A DNA stretch of 47,969 nucleotides from positions 1 through 47,969 of the forward strand of contig CAILUV010000089.1 in the NCBI GenBank assembly GCA_903837555.1. The letters run 5' to 3'. The translations under genes were made by a program, and so were the position numbers. Position 1 is the stretch's first letter. Each line of letters begins with the position of its first letter. Below the pieces are notes generated by a model. That model ran no database searches. It saw only the letters and a program-made list of their open reading frames with translations, and was not told where the DNA came from. Positions 25,246-33,234 of the stretch are shown piece after piece. This DNA comes from an uncultured Alphaproteobacteria bacterium. GTDB lineage: Bacteria > Pseudomonadota > Alphaproteobacteria > Micropepsales > Micropepsaceae.

Positions 25246-26133
25246 ATGACGTCCATCCGCCTGGCCCTGCTGGCCGCCGCCGCCAACTTCACCCTGATGG
25301 GCGCCGCCTCGGCTCAGCCCGTGCCGTCCACCGCCGATGTTTCCAAGCAGCGGGTCTTGACCAATCTCGGACTGACCAATTCGGAATGCATCCGCTATGA
25401 CGCGGCCAACGACCGCTACATCATCTCGAACCTGAACACGCGCGGCCCGGAAAATAACGGCTACATCTCGCTGATGTCGCCCGATGGCGCGATCACCAAC
25501 CTCAAATTCATCGAAGGCGGCAAGAACGGCGCCACGCTGATCGACCCGCTGGGCATTTATATCCAGAACGACATGATTTGGGTGGCCGACATCACCCATA
25601 TGCGCAAGTTCGACCTGAAGACCGGCGCGCCGCGCGGTGAGGTCGCCCTGCCGGGCGCCAACCGCCCCAACGATATTTTCGTGACCAAGGATGGTACGGC
25701 TTATATCAGCGACAACGGTGGTACGGCTGGCACCATCATCCGCGTTTCGCCGTCGGGACAGGTTTCGCTGGTGCATCCGCGTGACGACATCATGGAAAAG
25801 CCCAATGGCGTGGCGGTGATGCCTGATGGCACGCTGATCCATGCGGGCCGCGGCGTGAACATTTCGTTCCGCAACGCCCAGACCGGACAGCTCATCAAGG
25901 AAAAGAGCCTGCCGACGGCGCAGTTCGACGCGCTGATCCCGTTGGCGGATGGCAGCATTCTGGCGGCCAGTCAGGTCGGCAAGAATGTCTACAAGGTCTC
26001 GCCCATGGGGGAGATCACCGAGGTCGCCAAGGAAATCGCGATTCCGGCGGCGATCGGTTACGACATCAAGCGCAACCGCCTGCTGATTCCGCAGATCGCA
26101 CCGGGCACCATCACCATGGTGGATCTGCCCTAA
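25246..26133 (+). CDS. Exported SMP-30/gluconolactonase-like propeller
   Basis: This 295-residue protein has a signal peptide (MTSIRLALLAAAANFTLMGA, then ASAQP). The mature part is a six-bladed propeller of the SMP-30/lactonase-like type (DAANDRYIISNLNTRG, MIWVADITHMRKFD, NRPNDIFVTKDGTAYISDNG, PNGVAVMPDGTLIHAG). The Asn and Asp residues in NRPND and in SDNG resemble metal ligands of lactonases, but the match is partial. It is a possible periplasmic lactone hydrolase or sensor. Start ATG has GGGAGATTTTC upstream. Its stop overlaps, tail to tail, the stop of the RND-adaptor fragment. Confidence 0.82.
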   Translation: MTSIRLALLAAAANFTLMGAASAQPVPSTADVSKQRVLTNLGLTNSECIRYDAANDRYIISNLNTRGPENNGYISLMSPDGAITNLKFIEGGKNGATLIDPLGIYIQNDMIWVADITHMRKFDLKTGAPRGEVALPGANRPNDIFVTKDGTAYISDNGGTAGTIIRVSPSGQVSLVHPRDDIMEKPNGVAVMPDGTLIHAGRGVNISFRNAQTGQLIKEKSLPTAQFDALIPLADGSILAASQVGKNVYKVSPMGEITEVAKEIAIPAAIGYDIKRNRLLIPQIAPGTITMVDLP

Positions 26134-26280
26134 CGGGCAGGTTCGATACGCACGCGGTCGCCGTCCTTGAGCTGGGACAGGTCGCCCGCGGCCAGACGTT
26201 CGCCCGCCGAAAGCCCCGACAGGATGGTAACGCCCTGCTGGGTCTGGGCGCCCAGCGTCGTCAGATGGGCGGGGAATGCC
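26130..26280 (-). pseudogene. C-terminal fragment of an RND efflux adaptor (MFP)
   Basis: The minus strand reads HLTTLGAQTQQGVTILSGLS, then AGERLAAGDLSQLKDGDRVR and a stop. This is the membrane-proximal C-terminus of RND periplasmic adaptors (pattern G-V-ILSGL-AGE-V...L-DG-V). Homology stops near 26280, where an extensin-like gene begins on the other strand. About 50 of some 370 residues remain. Confidence 0.65.
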
Positions 26281-26294
26281 GCTTCGACAACGTG

Positions 26295-26720
26295 ATGCGG
26301 GCCACACCCAGCCCGGTCGCGTTCACCCCGCGCGTCACCGCCACCTGTGCCGTGACCGCAGCGCTCTACTGGTATCAGGGACAGCTGGGCGAAGCGGCCA
26401 CTGAGCATATGGGGACAAAGCTCACAGGCATCACACAGCTCGCCACCTATGCCTGCCGCAACGTCAACAATGCCAAGGAGGGAAGGCTTAGCCAGCATGC
26501 CACGACCAATGCCATCAATATTGCTGGCTTTCAATTTGCCAATGGCAAGCGCGTGTCTATGCTGCGCGACTTCGGGAAGGATACGCCGGAGGGCCGTTTC
26601 CTGGACGCCGCGCAGGCGCAGGCCTGCGGCGTGTTCAACGTCGTGCTGGGGCCGCGCTACAACAAGCAGCACGCCGATCACTTTCACCTGGATATGGGCA
26701 ACTTCCTGATGTGCCGTTAG
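26295..26720 (+). CDS. 5'-truncated extensin-like C-terminal domain protein
   Basis: From the ATG at 26295 (141 residues) the product matches the bacterial Extensin-like_C family: TATCAVTAALYWYQGQLGEA, TYACRNVNNAKEGRLSQHAT, INIAGFQFANGK, QACGVFNVVLGPRYNKQHAD and HFHLD. Full-length relatives have about 80-100 more N-terminal residues including a signal peptide; here that part is replaced by RND-adaptor sequence on the other strand. The family's SEHA-NA-D motif reads SQHATTNAIN, so a conserved acidic residue (a candidate metal ligand of this M15-like fold) is Asn. It may be a remnant that is no longer exported. Its stop overlaps the stop of the convergent small gene by 3 bp. Confidence 0.65.
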   Translation: MRATPSPVAFTPRVTATCAVTAALYWYQGQLGEAATEHMGTKLTGITQLATYACRNVNNAKEGRLSQHATTNAINIAGFQFANGKRVSMLRDFGKDTPEGRFLDAAQAQACGVFNVVLGPRYNKQHADHFHLDMGNFLMCR

Positions 26721-26893
26721 CGCGTCGAGCGTGCGCCCTTTTCGGCGCCGCCATCGGGCTTGGTTTTCGACGGCTGCACGAAGCCGTCCTGATCAGACAG
26801 ACGCTGGTCGCCATTGGTGCTGGGCTGATTCTTACGATCCGCCGCGCCCTGCTTTTTGTGGCCGCCGCCGGTGCTGCTGATGGATTGTCCCAT
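26717..26893 (-). CDS. Small hydrophilic protein of unknown function
   Basis: A 58-residue frame (MGQSISSTGGGHKKQGAADR...) is preceded by GGAGG at six bases, good evidence for translation. It is rich in Gly, Lys, Asp, Gln and Ser, without membrane segments or Cys, and probably disordered. I recognise no family. It lies directly behind the terminator of the PRC-barrel gene, so its transcription would need read-through or a promoter inside that gene. Confidence 0.6.
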   Translation of the reverse strand: MGQSISSTGGGHKKQGAADRKNQPSTNGDQRLSDQDGFVQPSKTKPDGGAEKGARSTR

Positions 26894-26908
26894 GATGTCC
26901 TCCAAAGT

Positions 26909-26940
26909 AAAAACCGCCGCCGGATTTCTCCTGCGGCGGT
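26909..26940 (-). terminator. Rho-independent terminator after the PRC-barrel gene
   Basis: On the minus strand ACCGCCGC, a 12-base loop and GCGGCGGT are followed by TTTTT. The hairpin begins 12 bases after the PRC-barrel stop codon. The U-tract ends only about 15 bases before the small gene's start codon. Confidence 0.8.
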
Positions 26941-26951
26941 GGGATCTCAGA

Positions 26952-27323
26952 TTAGTTCCAATCGCGGTCGATCTGGTAATAGTCGTAGGTCTTCTCGCGG
27001 ATGCCGCCCAGGCTGCCGTCATGCTTGACCAGATCCTTCAGGTCGTAGGCGGGCGCGTTCTCGATATTATCCTTGTCGATCGGCACGACATAGCCGCCCT
27101 TGTCCTCATTGTAATCCAGCATGGACCAAGGGACCGGATAGTACTTCTCGCCGACGCCAAACAGGCCGCCGAAGCCCAGCGCGGCGAACATGATCTGGTT
27201 GGACTGCTTGTCCAGCACGATGTCTTCCACCGTGCCGATCTTGTCGCCCGCATGGTTATAAACGGCGGTGCCTTTGACCTTGGATGCGAGAATGGCGCTG
27301 GTATGACCGGTGGGAGTCGTCAT
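26952..27323 (-). CDS. PRC-barrel domain protein
   Basis: The protein is 123 residues from the ATG with GGAGGA five bases upstream; the longer frame has no such site. Residues 10-95 are a PRC barrel (ASKVKGTAVYNHAGDKIGTV, EDIVLDKQSNQIMFAALGFG, YYPVPWSMLDY). These are small beta-barrel domains found in photosynthetic reaction centre H subunits, RimM and many stress-induced soluble proteins. In Alphaproteobacteria stand-alone versions often belong to the general stress response. Its exact partner is unknown. The gene has its own terminator. Confidence 0.88.
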   Translation of the reverse strand: MTTPTGHTSAILASKVKGTAVYNHAGDKIGTVEDIVLDKQSNQIMFAALGFGGLFGVGEKYYPVPWSMLDYNEDKGGYVVPIDKDNIENAPAYDLKDLVKHDGSLGGIREKTYDYYQIDRDWN

Positions 27324-27432
27324 GAGTTCCTCCAAATGGGTGAGAGCTTGTTTGGTGGAAACGCCAATGCCCCCATGACGTTGCCGGAACTTCCGCGATT
27401 TCATCGCAAGAAAAAAGGTCAAGTTGCGGACC

Positions 27433-27867
27433 CTAGGAAGTCAGCTCTTCCTGCAATTCCTTGATGGCGGGGTGGGGGTGATCCTTCCACGTCCGCCATT
27501 CATTGATCACCAGTGCGACGGTAACTGCATCCAGCAGCGCCAGCAGCAGCAGCAGGTTGGACCAGTGCACGCTCAGCTCGTAGCACATGTACAGGATGAA
27601 CCCGACCAGAATGGTGATGGCGAAGGGGAATATCCAGACGCCGCGGCCGCGCAGCAGGCTGATGGTGATCGCCATTTTCAGCCCGCCATGCACCAGCAGA
27701 TACAAGATGATGAAGTTCTGCGACTGAACCAGCACGCCGGCGGCTTCACGCAAAATCGCCGCCAGTTCGGAACGCCCGCCTTGATATAAGGCCGGGTCGG
27801 TCCATTGCAGGATTTTTCCGTGCAGCCGCTGCGATCCCGTGAGCGCGACGATCAGGCCCAGGGTCAC
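27433..27867 (-). CDS. DUF2127 family membrane protein (start uncertain)
   Basis: At least 144 residues are present, with hydrophobic helices around NFIILYLLVHGGLKMAITIS, FPFAITILVGFILYMCYELS and LLLLLALLDAVTVALVINEW. This is the pattern of DUF2127, a small inner-membrane family of unknown function. The listed start is a GTG. Family-like sequence (HIAYFVTIFIKGVFGLVEV) continues in frame about 25 residues upstream to near 27930 but offers no ATG, GTG or TTG, so the true start may be a rare codon or the 5' end may have changed. The C-terminus is charged (WRTWKDHPHPAIKELQEELT). Confidence 0.75.
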   Translation of the reverse strand: MTLGLIVALTGSQRLHGKILQWTDPALYQGGRSELAAILREAAGVLVQSQNFIILYLLVHGGLKMAITISLLRGRGVWIFPFAITILVGFILYMCYELSVHWSNLLLLLALLDAVTVALVINEWRTWKDHPHPAIKELQEELTS

Positions 27868-28027
27868 TTCTACCAGGCCGAATACGCCCTTGATAAAAAT
27901 GGTGACGAAATACGCGATATGAGCGAGTGACTGTTTGTGGCGGGCCAGGGCAGAAGTTCCTAACAGGCGGAACCCACGCGTTCCGGCGAGGTGGTTCTAC
28001 TGGCCCATGCGGCCATAGGCAAATCGT

Positions 28028-28657
28028 CTATTTGGTGAAATCCGCCACGATGGAAACCGGCGCGCCACCCGCGCGCATGTCGTGCGGCGCGGCGCGCTGC
28101 ACGAACATTTCGTTTTCTGGAACCGGTTCGCACAGATAGGTGTGGTCGTCCAGGAAGCATTGGTAGAATTTGATCTCGGCGCTTTTGCGTATCTGCGACT
28201 TCAGGATCAGGTGGGTGATCAGCTCATAGCGGGGAAACCAGACATGGGCATGGCCGTCTTCTGAAAAGCGCACCCGCGCATCGCCTGTGGTGTCGTCGAA
28301 ATACGGCGTGGCCCCCATCAGCAGATCGCCCGTCACCCGGCCGCGCGCGTCATAGATGGAACGGCGCTTGAGAACCGGCGAGCGATAGTCCGGCACGCTG
28401 AGTCGAAAGATCCCGCCCGGTTTCAGCACGCGGTAAATTTCGTCCAGCACAGTAGGGACTTTGTCCAGCGGCAGGTGCTCCAGCACGTCCTGCGCCTGCA
28501 CTTTGGCGATGACGCCATCGGCAAAGGGCAGGGGCGCGATCAGGTCATGCGCCATTTCGCGGTCATGGGCGGGGTTCAGCGCCAGGCCGATGAAATTGGG
28601 TACCTGATATTGGCGCTCGTGCAGCCCCAGGCTGCCGAAGTAGAGGTATTGCTCCAT
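28028..28657 (-). CDS. Class I SAM-dependent methyltransferase
   Basis: The protein is 209 residues from the ATG at 28657, the start that fits the domain (MEQYLYFGSLGLHERQYQVP). It resembles the Methyltransf_11 group: VPNFIGLALNP, an acidic AHDLIAPLPFADGVIAKVQA, then QDVLEHLPLDKVPTVLDEIY and RVLKPGGIFRLSVPDYRSP. The glycine-rich motif I is poorly conserved, as in glycosyltransferase-linked sugar methylases of this type (FVDLALNP-like). The substrate is unknown. It is divergent from the exported cupin, with a 59-bp gap. Confidence 0.82.
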   Translation of the reverse strand: MEQYLYFGSLGLHERQYQVPNFIGLALNPAHDREMAHDLIAPLPFADGVIAKVQAQDVLEHLPLDKVPTVLDEIYRVLKPGGIFRLSVPDYRSPVLKRRSIYDARGRVTGDLLMGATPYFDDTTGDARVRFSEDGHAHVWFPRYELITHLILKSQIRKSAEIKFYQCFLDDHTYLCEPVPENEMFVQRAAPHDMRAGGAPVSIVADFTK

Positions 28658-28716
28658 CCCTGTCCCGCCCGTCCAAGCTGGGTTAATCTTCCGCGCATAA
28701 TCAAGAAGAGGTCCCC

Positions 28717-29109
28717 ATGCGCGCATTGCTGGTTCTGTCCCTATTTGTCGCCGTTTCCCCCGCACTCGCGCAAGAGCCGGCCAAGCCCGCGCCCAAGCGC
28801 ACCGTCCTGCAGCAGACCGATGTCGCCACCAGTCCGGCACAGGAAACAATTTTTGGCATGGTCGACACCCCACCCGGCGCGGGCAATCCCTTCCATACCC
28901 ACTTTGGATCGGAAATGGCCTATGTCGCGCAGGGCCGCATCCGCCTGGATGTTCAAGGGCAGCCTTCGCGCGAGTTGGGACCGGGAGACAGTTTCCTGGT
29001 GACGCGCGGTCAGGTGCACCGCGCCGTGCTGCTGGGCGATCAGCCGGTGAAGCTGATCAACACCTGGACGGTCGACAAGGGCAAGCCGCTGCTGACGCCA
29101 GCACCCTAG
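28717..29109 (+). CDS. Exported single-domain cupin
   Basis: This 130-residue protein has a signal peptide (MRALLVLSLFVAVSPALAQ) and one cupin domain. Metal-binding residues are visible in NPFHTHFGSEMAYVAQGRIR (H-x-H and Glu) and later in TRGQVHRAVLL (His). It is a small periplasmic cupin of unknown substrate. AGAGG lies upstream of the ATG. Confidence 0.83.
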   Translation: MRALLVLSLFVAVSPALAQEPAKPAPKRTVLQQTDVATSPAQETIFGMVDTPPGAGNPFHTHFGSEMAYVAQGRIRLDVQGQPSRELGPGDSFLVTRGQVHRAVLLGDQPVKLINTWTVDKGKPLLTPAP

Positions 29110-29119
29110 GAGAGGGGTA

Positions 29120-29347
29120 CTAGACCATCATGTTCACCGGGCGGTGCAGGCGGAAATCCATACCGCTGTCGAAGGGTTCGTCGGGCAGATGTGACGCCAG
29201 GCGTTCGGCGCGCGCTTCCAGCGCGGCCGCAGCGGTAAGGTACAAATCCTTGTCCGCCCACAACACAGAGTCGTCAGCCAGGCCGCGAAGCTTGGCGGCC
29301 ACCGACAACAGATTGCGCAAGTCTTGGGCACCGGCAAAATATCCCAT
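29120..29347 (-). CDS. Small conserved-looking protein of unknown function
   Basis: The 75 residues (MGYFAGAQDLRNLLSVAAKL..., then ADDSVLWADKDLYLTAAAAL) are mostly alpha-helical, without signal peptide, Cys or membrane segment. Composition and codon use look like a real gene, and the stop lies 11 bp from the convergent cupin's stop. I recognise no family. Confidence 0.5.
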   Translation of the reverse strand: MGYFAGAQDLRNLLSVAAKLRGLADDSVLWADKDLYLTAAAALEARAERLASHLPDEPFDSGMDFRLHRPVNMMV

Positions 29348-29479
29348 GTCTTGCTAACGACAGGACGCACGGCTGGCTCCGGCAAAGCCGATTTCAGGGT
29401 AAAAGTTGGGTAAATGCCGCGATAGCGGGGCACTTGCCTTGTAATTGCTGCACTGCAACATAATATCAGGTGCCGAGTT

Positions 29480-30586
29480 ATGTGGCGTAGATTGGCGGCA
29501 TGGATGCGCATTGATGGTCTAGGGCTCGTTGGAAAGCCCAATCCCCTGAAGCGCAGGGCTGCGCCCGTGCAGACGATCCTGGTCGAAACCGCGTTCAGCC
29601 CCAATCCCGGCAATCTGCGCATGTTCAGCTATGCGCCGCCCGGCCTGAAGAAGGGCGCGCCGCTGGTGGTTGTGCTGCATGGCTGTGGCCAGACCGCAGG
29701 CGGCTACGACTTCGGCACCGGCTGGTCGCAACTTGCGGCGCGCAATGGCTTTGCCGTGCTGGTGGTGGAGCAGAAGTCGCTCAACAATCCCCATACCTGT
29801 TTCAACTGGTTCAATCCCGATGATACGCGGCGCGGCGATGGTGAAGCCGCTTCCATCGCGTCGATGATCAAGACCATGCTCGGAAACCACGCGCTGGATG
29901 CCTCGCGCATTTTCATCACCGGCCTGTCGGCGGGCGGCGCCATGACGGCGGTGATGCTGGCGACGTCTCCGGAAATGTTTGCGGGCGGGGCCATCATTGC
30001 CGGGCTGCCGTTCGGCGCGGCGGGCAATGTGCGCGATGCGCTGGACGCGATGCGCAGCGCGCCGCTGAAAGCGCCGCGCGAATGGGGCGATCTGGTGCGG
30101 GCGGCGTCGCCGCACAAAGGGCCATGGCCGAGGATTTCCATCTGGCACGGCGACCTGGACGCCACGGTGAACCTCAACAACGCCCAGGCGGCCGTGGCGC
30201 AATGGGCCGACCTGCACGGTGTGAAACTGGCGGATGCGGTTCAGGAGACGTCCGGCGGCGTCACCCGGCTTGCCTGGGGCGACCGCCTGGAAGTTGTCAC
30301 CATAGCGGGCATGGCCCACGGCGCGCCGATCGACAGCCGCGATATGGGCGTGCCCGCGCCCTTCATTCTGGAAACCGGAATTTCTTCCACCCGGCGCATC
30401 GCGCAGTTCTGGGGCCTGATCGACGCCGCCCCGGCCCAGCCCAAGCCGGAAATCCGTATCGTGCCACCCGGGCCTGCCTTGCCCACAATGGAAGATGTGC
30501 TGGCGCCGCAGCGCGTCGCCAATGCCCGGATGGAAGGCATTATCCGGCGCGCGCTCAAAGCCGCGGGACTGCTGCCAAAGGGCTAG
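29480..30586 (+). CDS. PHB-depolymerase-family esterase (LpqC-like)
   Basis: This 368-residue alpha/beta hydrolase of the extracellular polyhydroxybutyrate depolymerase/feruloyl esterase family shows an oxyanion motif VVVLHGCGQTAGGYD, the nucleophile elbow ITGLSAGGAMT, an Asp candidate in SIWHGDLDATVN and a His in TIAGMAHGAPID. No signal peptide is obvious, and the N-terminus (WRRLAAWMRIDGLGL) is amphipathic. It may hydrolyse short polyester or aromatic esters. An ester function is well supported; the polymer substrate is not. Neighbouring cupin genes give no further clue. Confidence 0.88.
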   Translation: MWRRLAAWMRIDGLGLVGKPNPLKRRAAPVQTILVETAFSPNPGNLRMFSYAPPGLKKGAPLVVVLHGCGQTAGGYDFGTGWSQLAARNGFAVLVVEQKSLNNPHTCFNWFNPDDTRRGDGEAASIASMIKTMLGNHALDASRIFITGLSAGGAMTAVMLATSPEMFAGGAIIAGLPFGAAGNVRDALDAMRSAPLKAPREWGDLVRAASPHKGPWPRISIWHGDLDATVNLNNAQAAVAQWADLHGVKLADAVQETSGGVTRLAWGDRLEVVTIAGMAHGAPIDSRDMGVPAPFILETGISSTRRIAQFWGLIDAAPAQPKPEIRIVPPGPALPTMEDVLAPQRVANARMEGIIRRALKAAGLLPKG

Positions 30587-30620
30587 CCTCGCACGCCAAG
30601 GGCTGGTGCAGCGGGATTGA

Positions 30621-31049
30621 CTACTTCCAGGGCGTAACCGGCGGCACGGTTTCTGTCGCCGGCGGCGCATCGACCGAACCGAAATCCGCGGGTGACACGA
30701 TCTCCAGATACTCCATGTCGGGCGAATAATCGAACAGGTAGTGCACCATGCCGGGGCGCTGGTGCACCACATCGCCGGCTTCTACCAGCGTGACCTTGTC
30801 TTCATACATGAACTTGGCCCAGCCCTTGGTCATGATCACGATCTGGAAGTCGCAGACGTGATAGTGCCAGCCGGTGCCGTTTTCCGGCGGAAGGTTGGCC
30901 TTGACCAGATGGGCGATGACCTTGCCGTTGGTGGCGCCCGCGATGCCAAGATCGCGATACAGGAAGAAATCGCGCAGCCCGCCCGGCTTGAATTCGGTAT
31001 CGCCCGGCTTCACATGGCTGAAAAAGGTGCTGGTCGGTTCCTGGCCCAT
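30621..31049 (-). CDS. Cytosolic cupin protein
   Basis: The 142 residues carry no signal peptide. AGGAG lies seven bases before the ATG. The cupin core includes GTGWHYHVCDFQIVIMTKGW (H-x-H and the position usually held by Glu) and VVHQRPGMVHYLFDY with the later His. The overall pattern is a single-domain cupin of RmlC type with unknown ligand. It lies convergent to the esterase gene, 34 bp apart. Confidence 0.82.
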   Translation of the reverse strand: MGQEPTSTFFSHVKPGDTEFKPGGLRDFFLYRDLGIAGATNGKVIAHLVKANLPPENGTGWHYHVCDFQIVIMTKGWAKFMYEDKVTLVEAGDVVHQRPGMVHYLFDYSPDMEYLEIVSPADFGSVDAPPATETVPPVTPWK

Positions 31050-31183
31050 GAACGGCTCCTATGATGCGCTGCAACATTAAGGCACCAAATTGGAACCTTG
31101 AAAATAGGTAACATTCACCGGGATAAAACGATCCGCATCCACCAGTCTGGTGAAAAAGTGTGCAGTGCAGCAGTCCGGATGCG

Positions 31184-31219
31184 AAAAAGCCCGCAACCTC
31201 AACAGGATCGCGGGCTTTT
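31184..31219 (-). terminator. Rho-independent terminator after the sugar isomerase-like gene
   Basis: AAAAGCCCGC and GCGGGCTTTT form a 10-bp stem around a 15-base loop; on the minus strand it is followed by a T-run. It lies 26 bp beyond the stop of the TIM-barrel gene. Confidence 0.82.
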
Positions 31220-31245
31220 GCCGTTTGCCGAAGTGAGGTCAGCGT

Positions 31246-32250
31246 TTAGTTGAAGCCGGTCATGTTGGCCTGCATGTCGACCTTCAGCACATCTTCCATG
31301 TACCGCTTTTCGGCATTGAGCAGCGATTCCATCGTGCTGGCGCGGTGGATCATCGAGGCGTCGTAATCCAGCGTGACCCAGCCCGAATAGTTCTTCTCGA
31401 TCAGGAATTTCTGGAGGCTGGGGAAATCCACGCCGCCCGAATCGTGATCGCTCATGGCGCGGAACCAGTAATGGCCGCCGGCTTCCGGGCCGCTGCGCGG
31501 CACCGCCACCTCGCGGTTGTAGCGCAGGCGCGACGGCGCGCTCTTGTAATGGATCGCGGTGACGCGCGGCCAGTATTTTTCGAACAGTTCTTCCACCACG
31601 ATGCCGCCCAGCACCAGATGGGCGAAGTCCGCGCACATGCCGACATAGGCGGGGTCTGTTTCCTTCATCAGCAGGTCGACTTCATGCTGGGTCTGCACCA
31701 GCGAATTGACGTGCGGATGCGGCGCCAGCTTCAGTCCGTCCTTGATGGTTTCCTTGCCGATGCGGTTCATCGCGTCGGCGCAGCGTTTGATCTGTTCGTC
31801 GGTGGTGTCATAGCCCTTGGGGCGCGGGCCCATGTTCATCTTGAAATGCCGGCAATAGCCGAACGGCTTGATGAATGTGCGGGCGAAGGCGATGTGATCG
31901 CTCACCGATTTGTCGACCAGCGCGGGGTCGTAAAAATTGGTGGTGAAGTTGCCGCCGCCGCCATTGGAACAGGTGACCATGCGGATGTTCTGCGAATCCA
32001 TCAGCTTCTTCAATTCCAGCGGACGGTCGAGATAGTTCAGGACGTTGTGGCGGAAGGGCTCAACGCCCGGGAAGCCCAGCTTGGAGCCGATCCGCACGGC
32101 CTCCTCGATATTGGTCCCCCAGGAGATGGGGCTGTAGGCGTATTTGGACGGCAGCTTGCCGCCGGTCTTGACCTGGGCCTGGGCGGGCAGGGCCGTGGTG
32201 GCCGCAACAGCGGCAGAGGTCTGCAGGAAATGGCGGCGGGTAAAAGTCAT
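31246..32250 (-). CDS. Tat-exported sugar phosphate isomerase/epimerase-like TIM barrel
   Basis: The protein is 334 residues from the ATG that opens a classic Tat leader (TFTRRHFLQTSAAVAATTAL, then PAQAQ). It is an AP endonuclease 2/xylose isomerase-like barrel: SPISWGTNIEEAVRIGSKLG, CSNGGGGNF, LAPHPHVNSLVQTQHEVDLL, GMCADFAHLVLGG and VTAIHYKSAP. The His, Glu, Asp and His residues in these motifs can form the metal site. A periplasmic ketose isomerase, epimerase or inosose dehydratase-like activity is likely. It is divergent from the lipoprotein hydrolase, with a 126-bp gap. Confidence 0.87.
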   Translation of the reverse strand: MTFTRRHFLQTSAAVAATTALPAQAQVKTGGKLPSKYAYSPISWGTNIEEAVRIGSKLGFPGVEPFRHNVLNYLDRPLELKKLMDSQNIRMVTCSNGGGGNFTTNFYDPALVDKSVSDHIAFARTFIKPFGYCRHFKMNMGPRPKGYDTTDEQIKRCADAMNRIGKETIKDGLKLAPHPHVNSLVQTQHEVDLLMKETDPAYVGMCADFAHLVLGGIVVEELFEKYWPRVTAIHYKSAPSRLRYNREVAVPRSGPEAGGHYWFRAMSDHDSGGVDFPSLQKFLIEKNYSGWVTLDYDASMIHRASTMESLLNAEKRYMEDVLKVDMQANMTGFN

Positions 32251-32376
32251 CTGGGTCCTTCCCTCATATTTATTGCTGGCAGATTTGCACACGGAACCTG
32301 CCGCTGTCGCCCCAAAACCCCCTTCGCGACTGCCAAAAAACATGAACCAAAGCGGTCTTTGGCGCGTACTTCTGGC

Positions 32377-33234
32377 ATGCCCAAATGGAAAGCGATGATG
32401 TTTGCAGGCCTTGCCACGCTGGGGGCCGCGCTGCTGTCGGCCTGCTCGCCGGTGGGTGCCCTCAACCTGCTGGTACCCAAGTCGGGCTATGACATTCGCG
32501 AGGGCCTGTCCTACGGCCCTGACCCGCGCCACAAACTGGATGTCTACGTTCCGCACGGGCTGACCGGGCCTGCGCCGGTGCTGCTGTTCTTCTATGGTGG
32601 CGCCTGGTCGTCGGGCGATCGGGCGCAGTACCTGGCCTTTGGCCAGTCTTTCGCCAGCAAGGGCATTGTCACGGTGGTGGCGGACTATCGTCTCTATCCG
32701 CAGGTGAAATATCCCGCCTTTGCGCAAGACGCCGCCCGCGCGCTTGCCTGGGTGCATGGCCATGCGCGTGATCACGGCGGCGATCCGGGGCGCATCTTTG
32801 TTTCGGGTCACTCGGCCGGCGCCTATAATGCGGTGATGCTGGCGTCGGAGCCCAAATTCATCGAAGAAGCGGGCGGCAAGCTGGACTGGATCCGCGGCGT
32901 GATCGGCATTGCCGGTCCGTATGACGCCCTGCCGTTCACGGAAGCCCAATATATCGACATGTTCCATGGCGCCAACAACAAGGATTCCATGCCGATCAAT
33001 CATGTCGACGGCAAGCGTCCACCCATGCTGCTGGCTACCGGGACGGCGGACACCACCGTCCTTCCCCGCAACACCGACCGCATGGCGGCGAAGCTGAAAA
33101 GCCATGGCAGCGAAGTCGAGGTGATCAAGTATTCCGACGTTGCCCATGTGGGCATCATCTTGTCGCTGGCGCCGGGCTTTCGCGGCAAGACCACGTTGCG
33201 CGAGGACATGGTGCGGTTTATCCAGTCGCATTAG
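32377..33234 (+). CDS. Alpha/beta hydrolase lipoprotein (carboxylesterase-like)
   Basis: The protein is 285 residues from the ATG that gives a lipoprotein leader (MPKWKAMMFAGLATLGAALL with lipobox LSAC). The frame is open for hundreds of codons upstream, but that part is antisense to the isomerase gene. It is a BD-FAE/HSL-type hydrolase: oxyanion FFYGGAWSSGD, nucleophile VSGHSAGAYNA, acid in ATGTADTTV and His in YSDVAHVGI. It probably deacylates sugars or other small esters at the inner face of the envelope. Its TAG overlaps the GTG of the next gene by one base. Confidence 0.87.
   Translation: MPKWKAMMFAGLATLGAALLSACSPVGALNLLVPKSGYDIREGLSYGPDPRHKLDVYVPHGLTGPAPVLLFFYGGAWSSGDRAQYLAFGQSFASKGIVTVVADYRLYPQVKYPAFAQDAARALAWVHGHARDHGGDPGRIFVSGHSAGAYNAVMLASEPKFIEEAGGKLDWIRGVIGIAGPYDALPFTEAQYIDMFHGANNKDSMPINHVDGKRPPMLLATGTADTTVLPRNTDRMAAKLKSHGSEVEVIKYSDVAHVGIILSLAPGFRGKTTLREDMVRFIQSH

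Noticed and set aside
31345-32376. Upstream extension of the lipoprotein hydrolase frame by 344 codons
   Set aside because: The extension is antisense to the Tat isomerase; a lipoprotein leader marks the true start at 32377.
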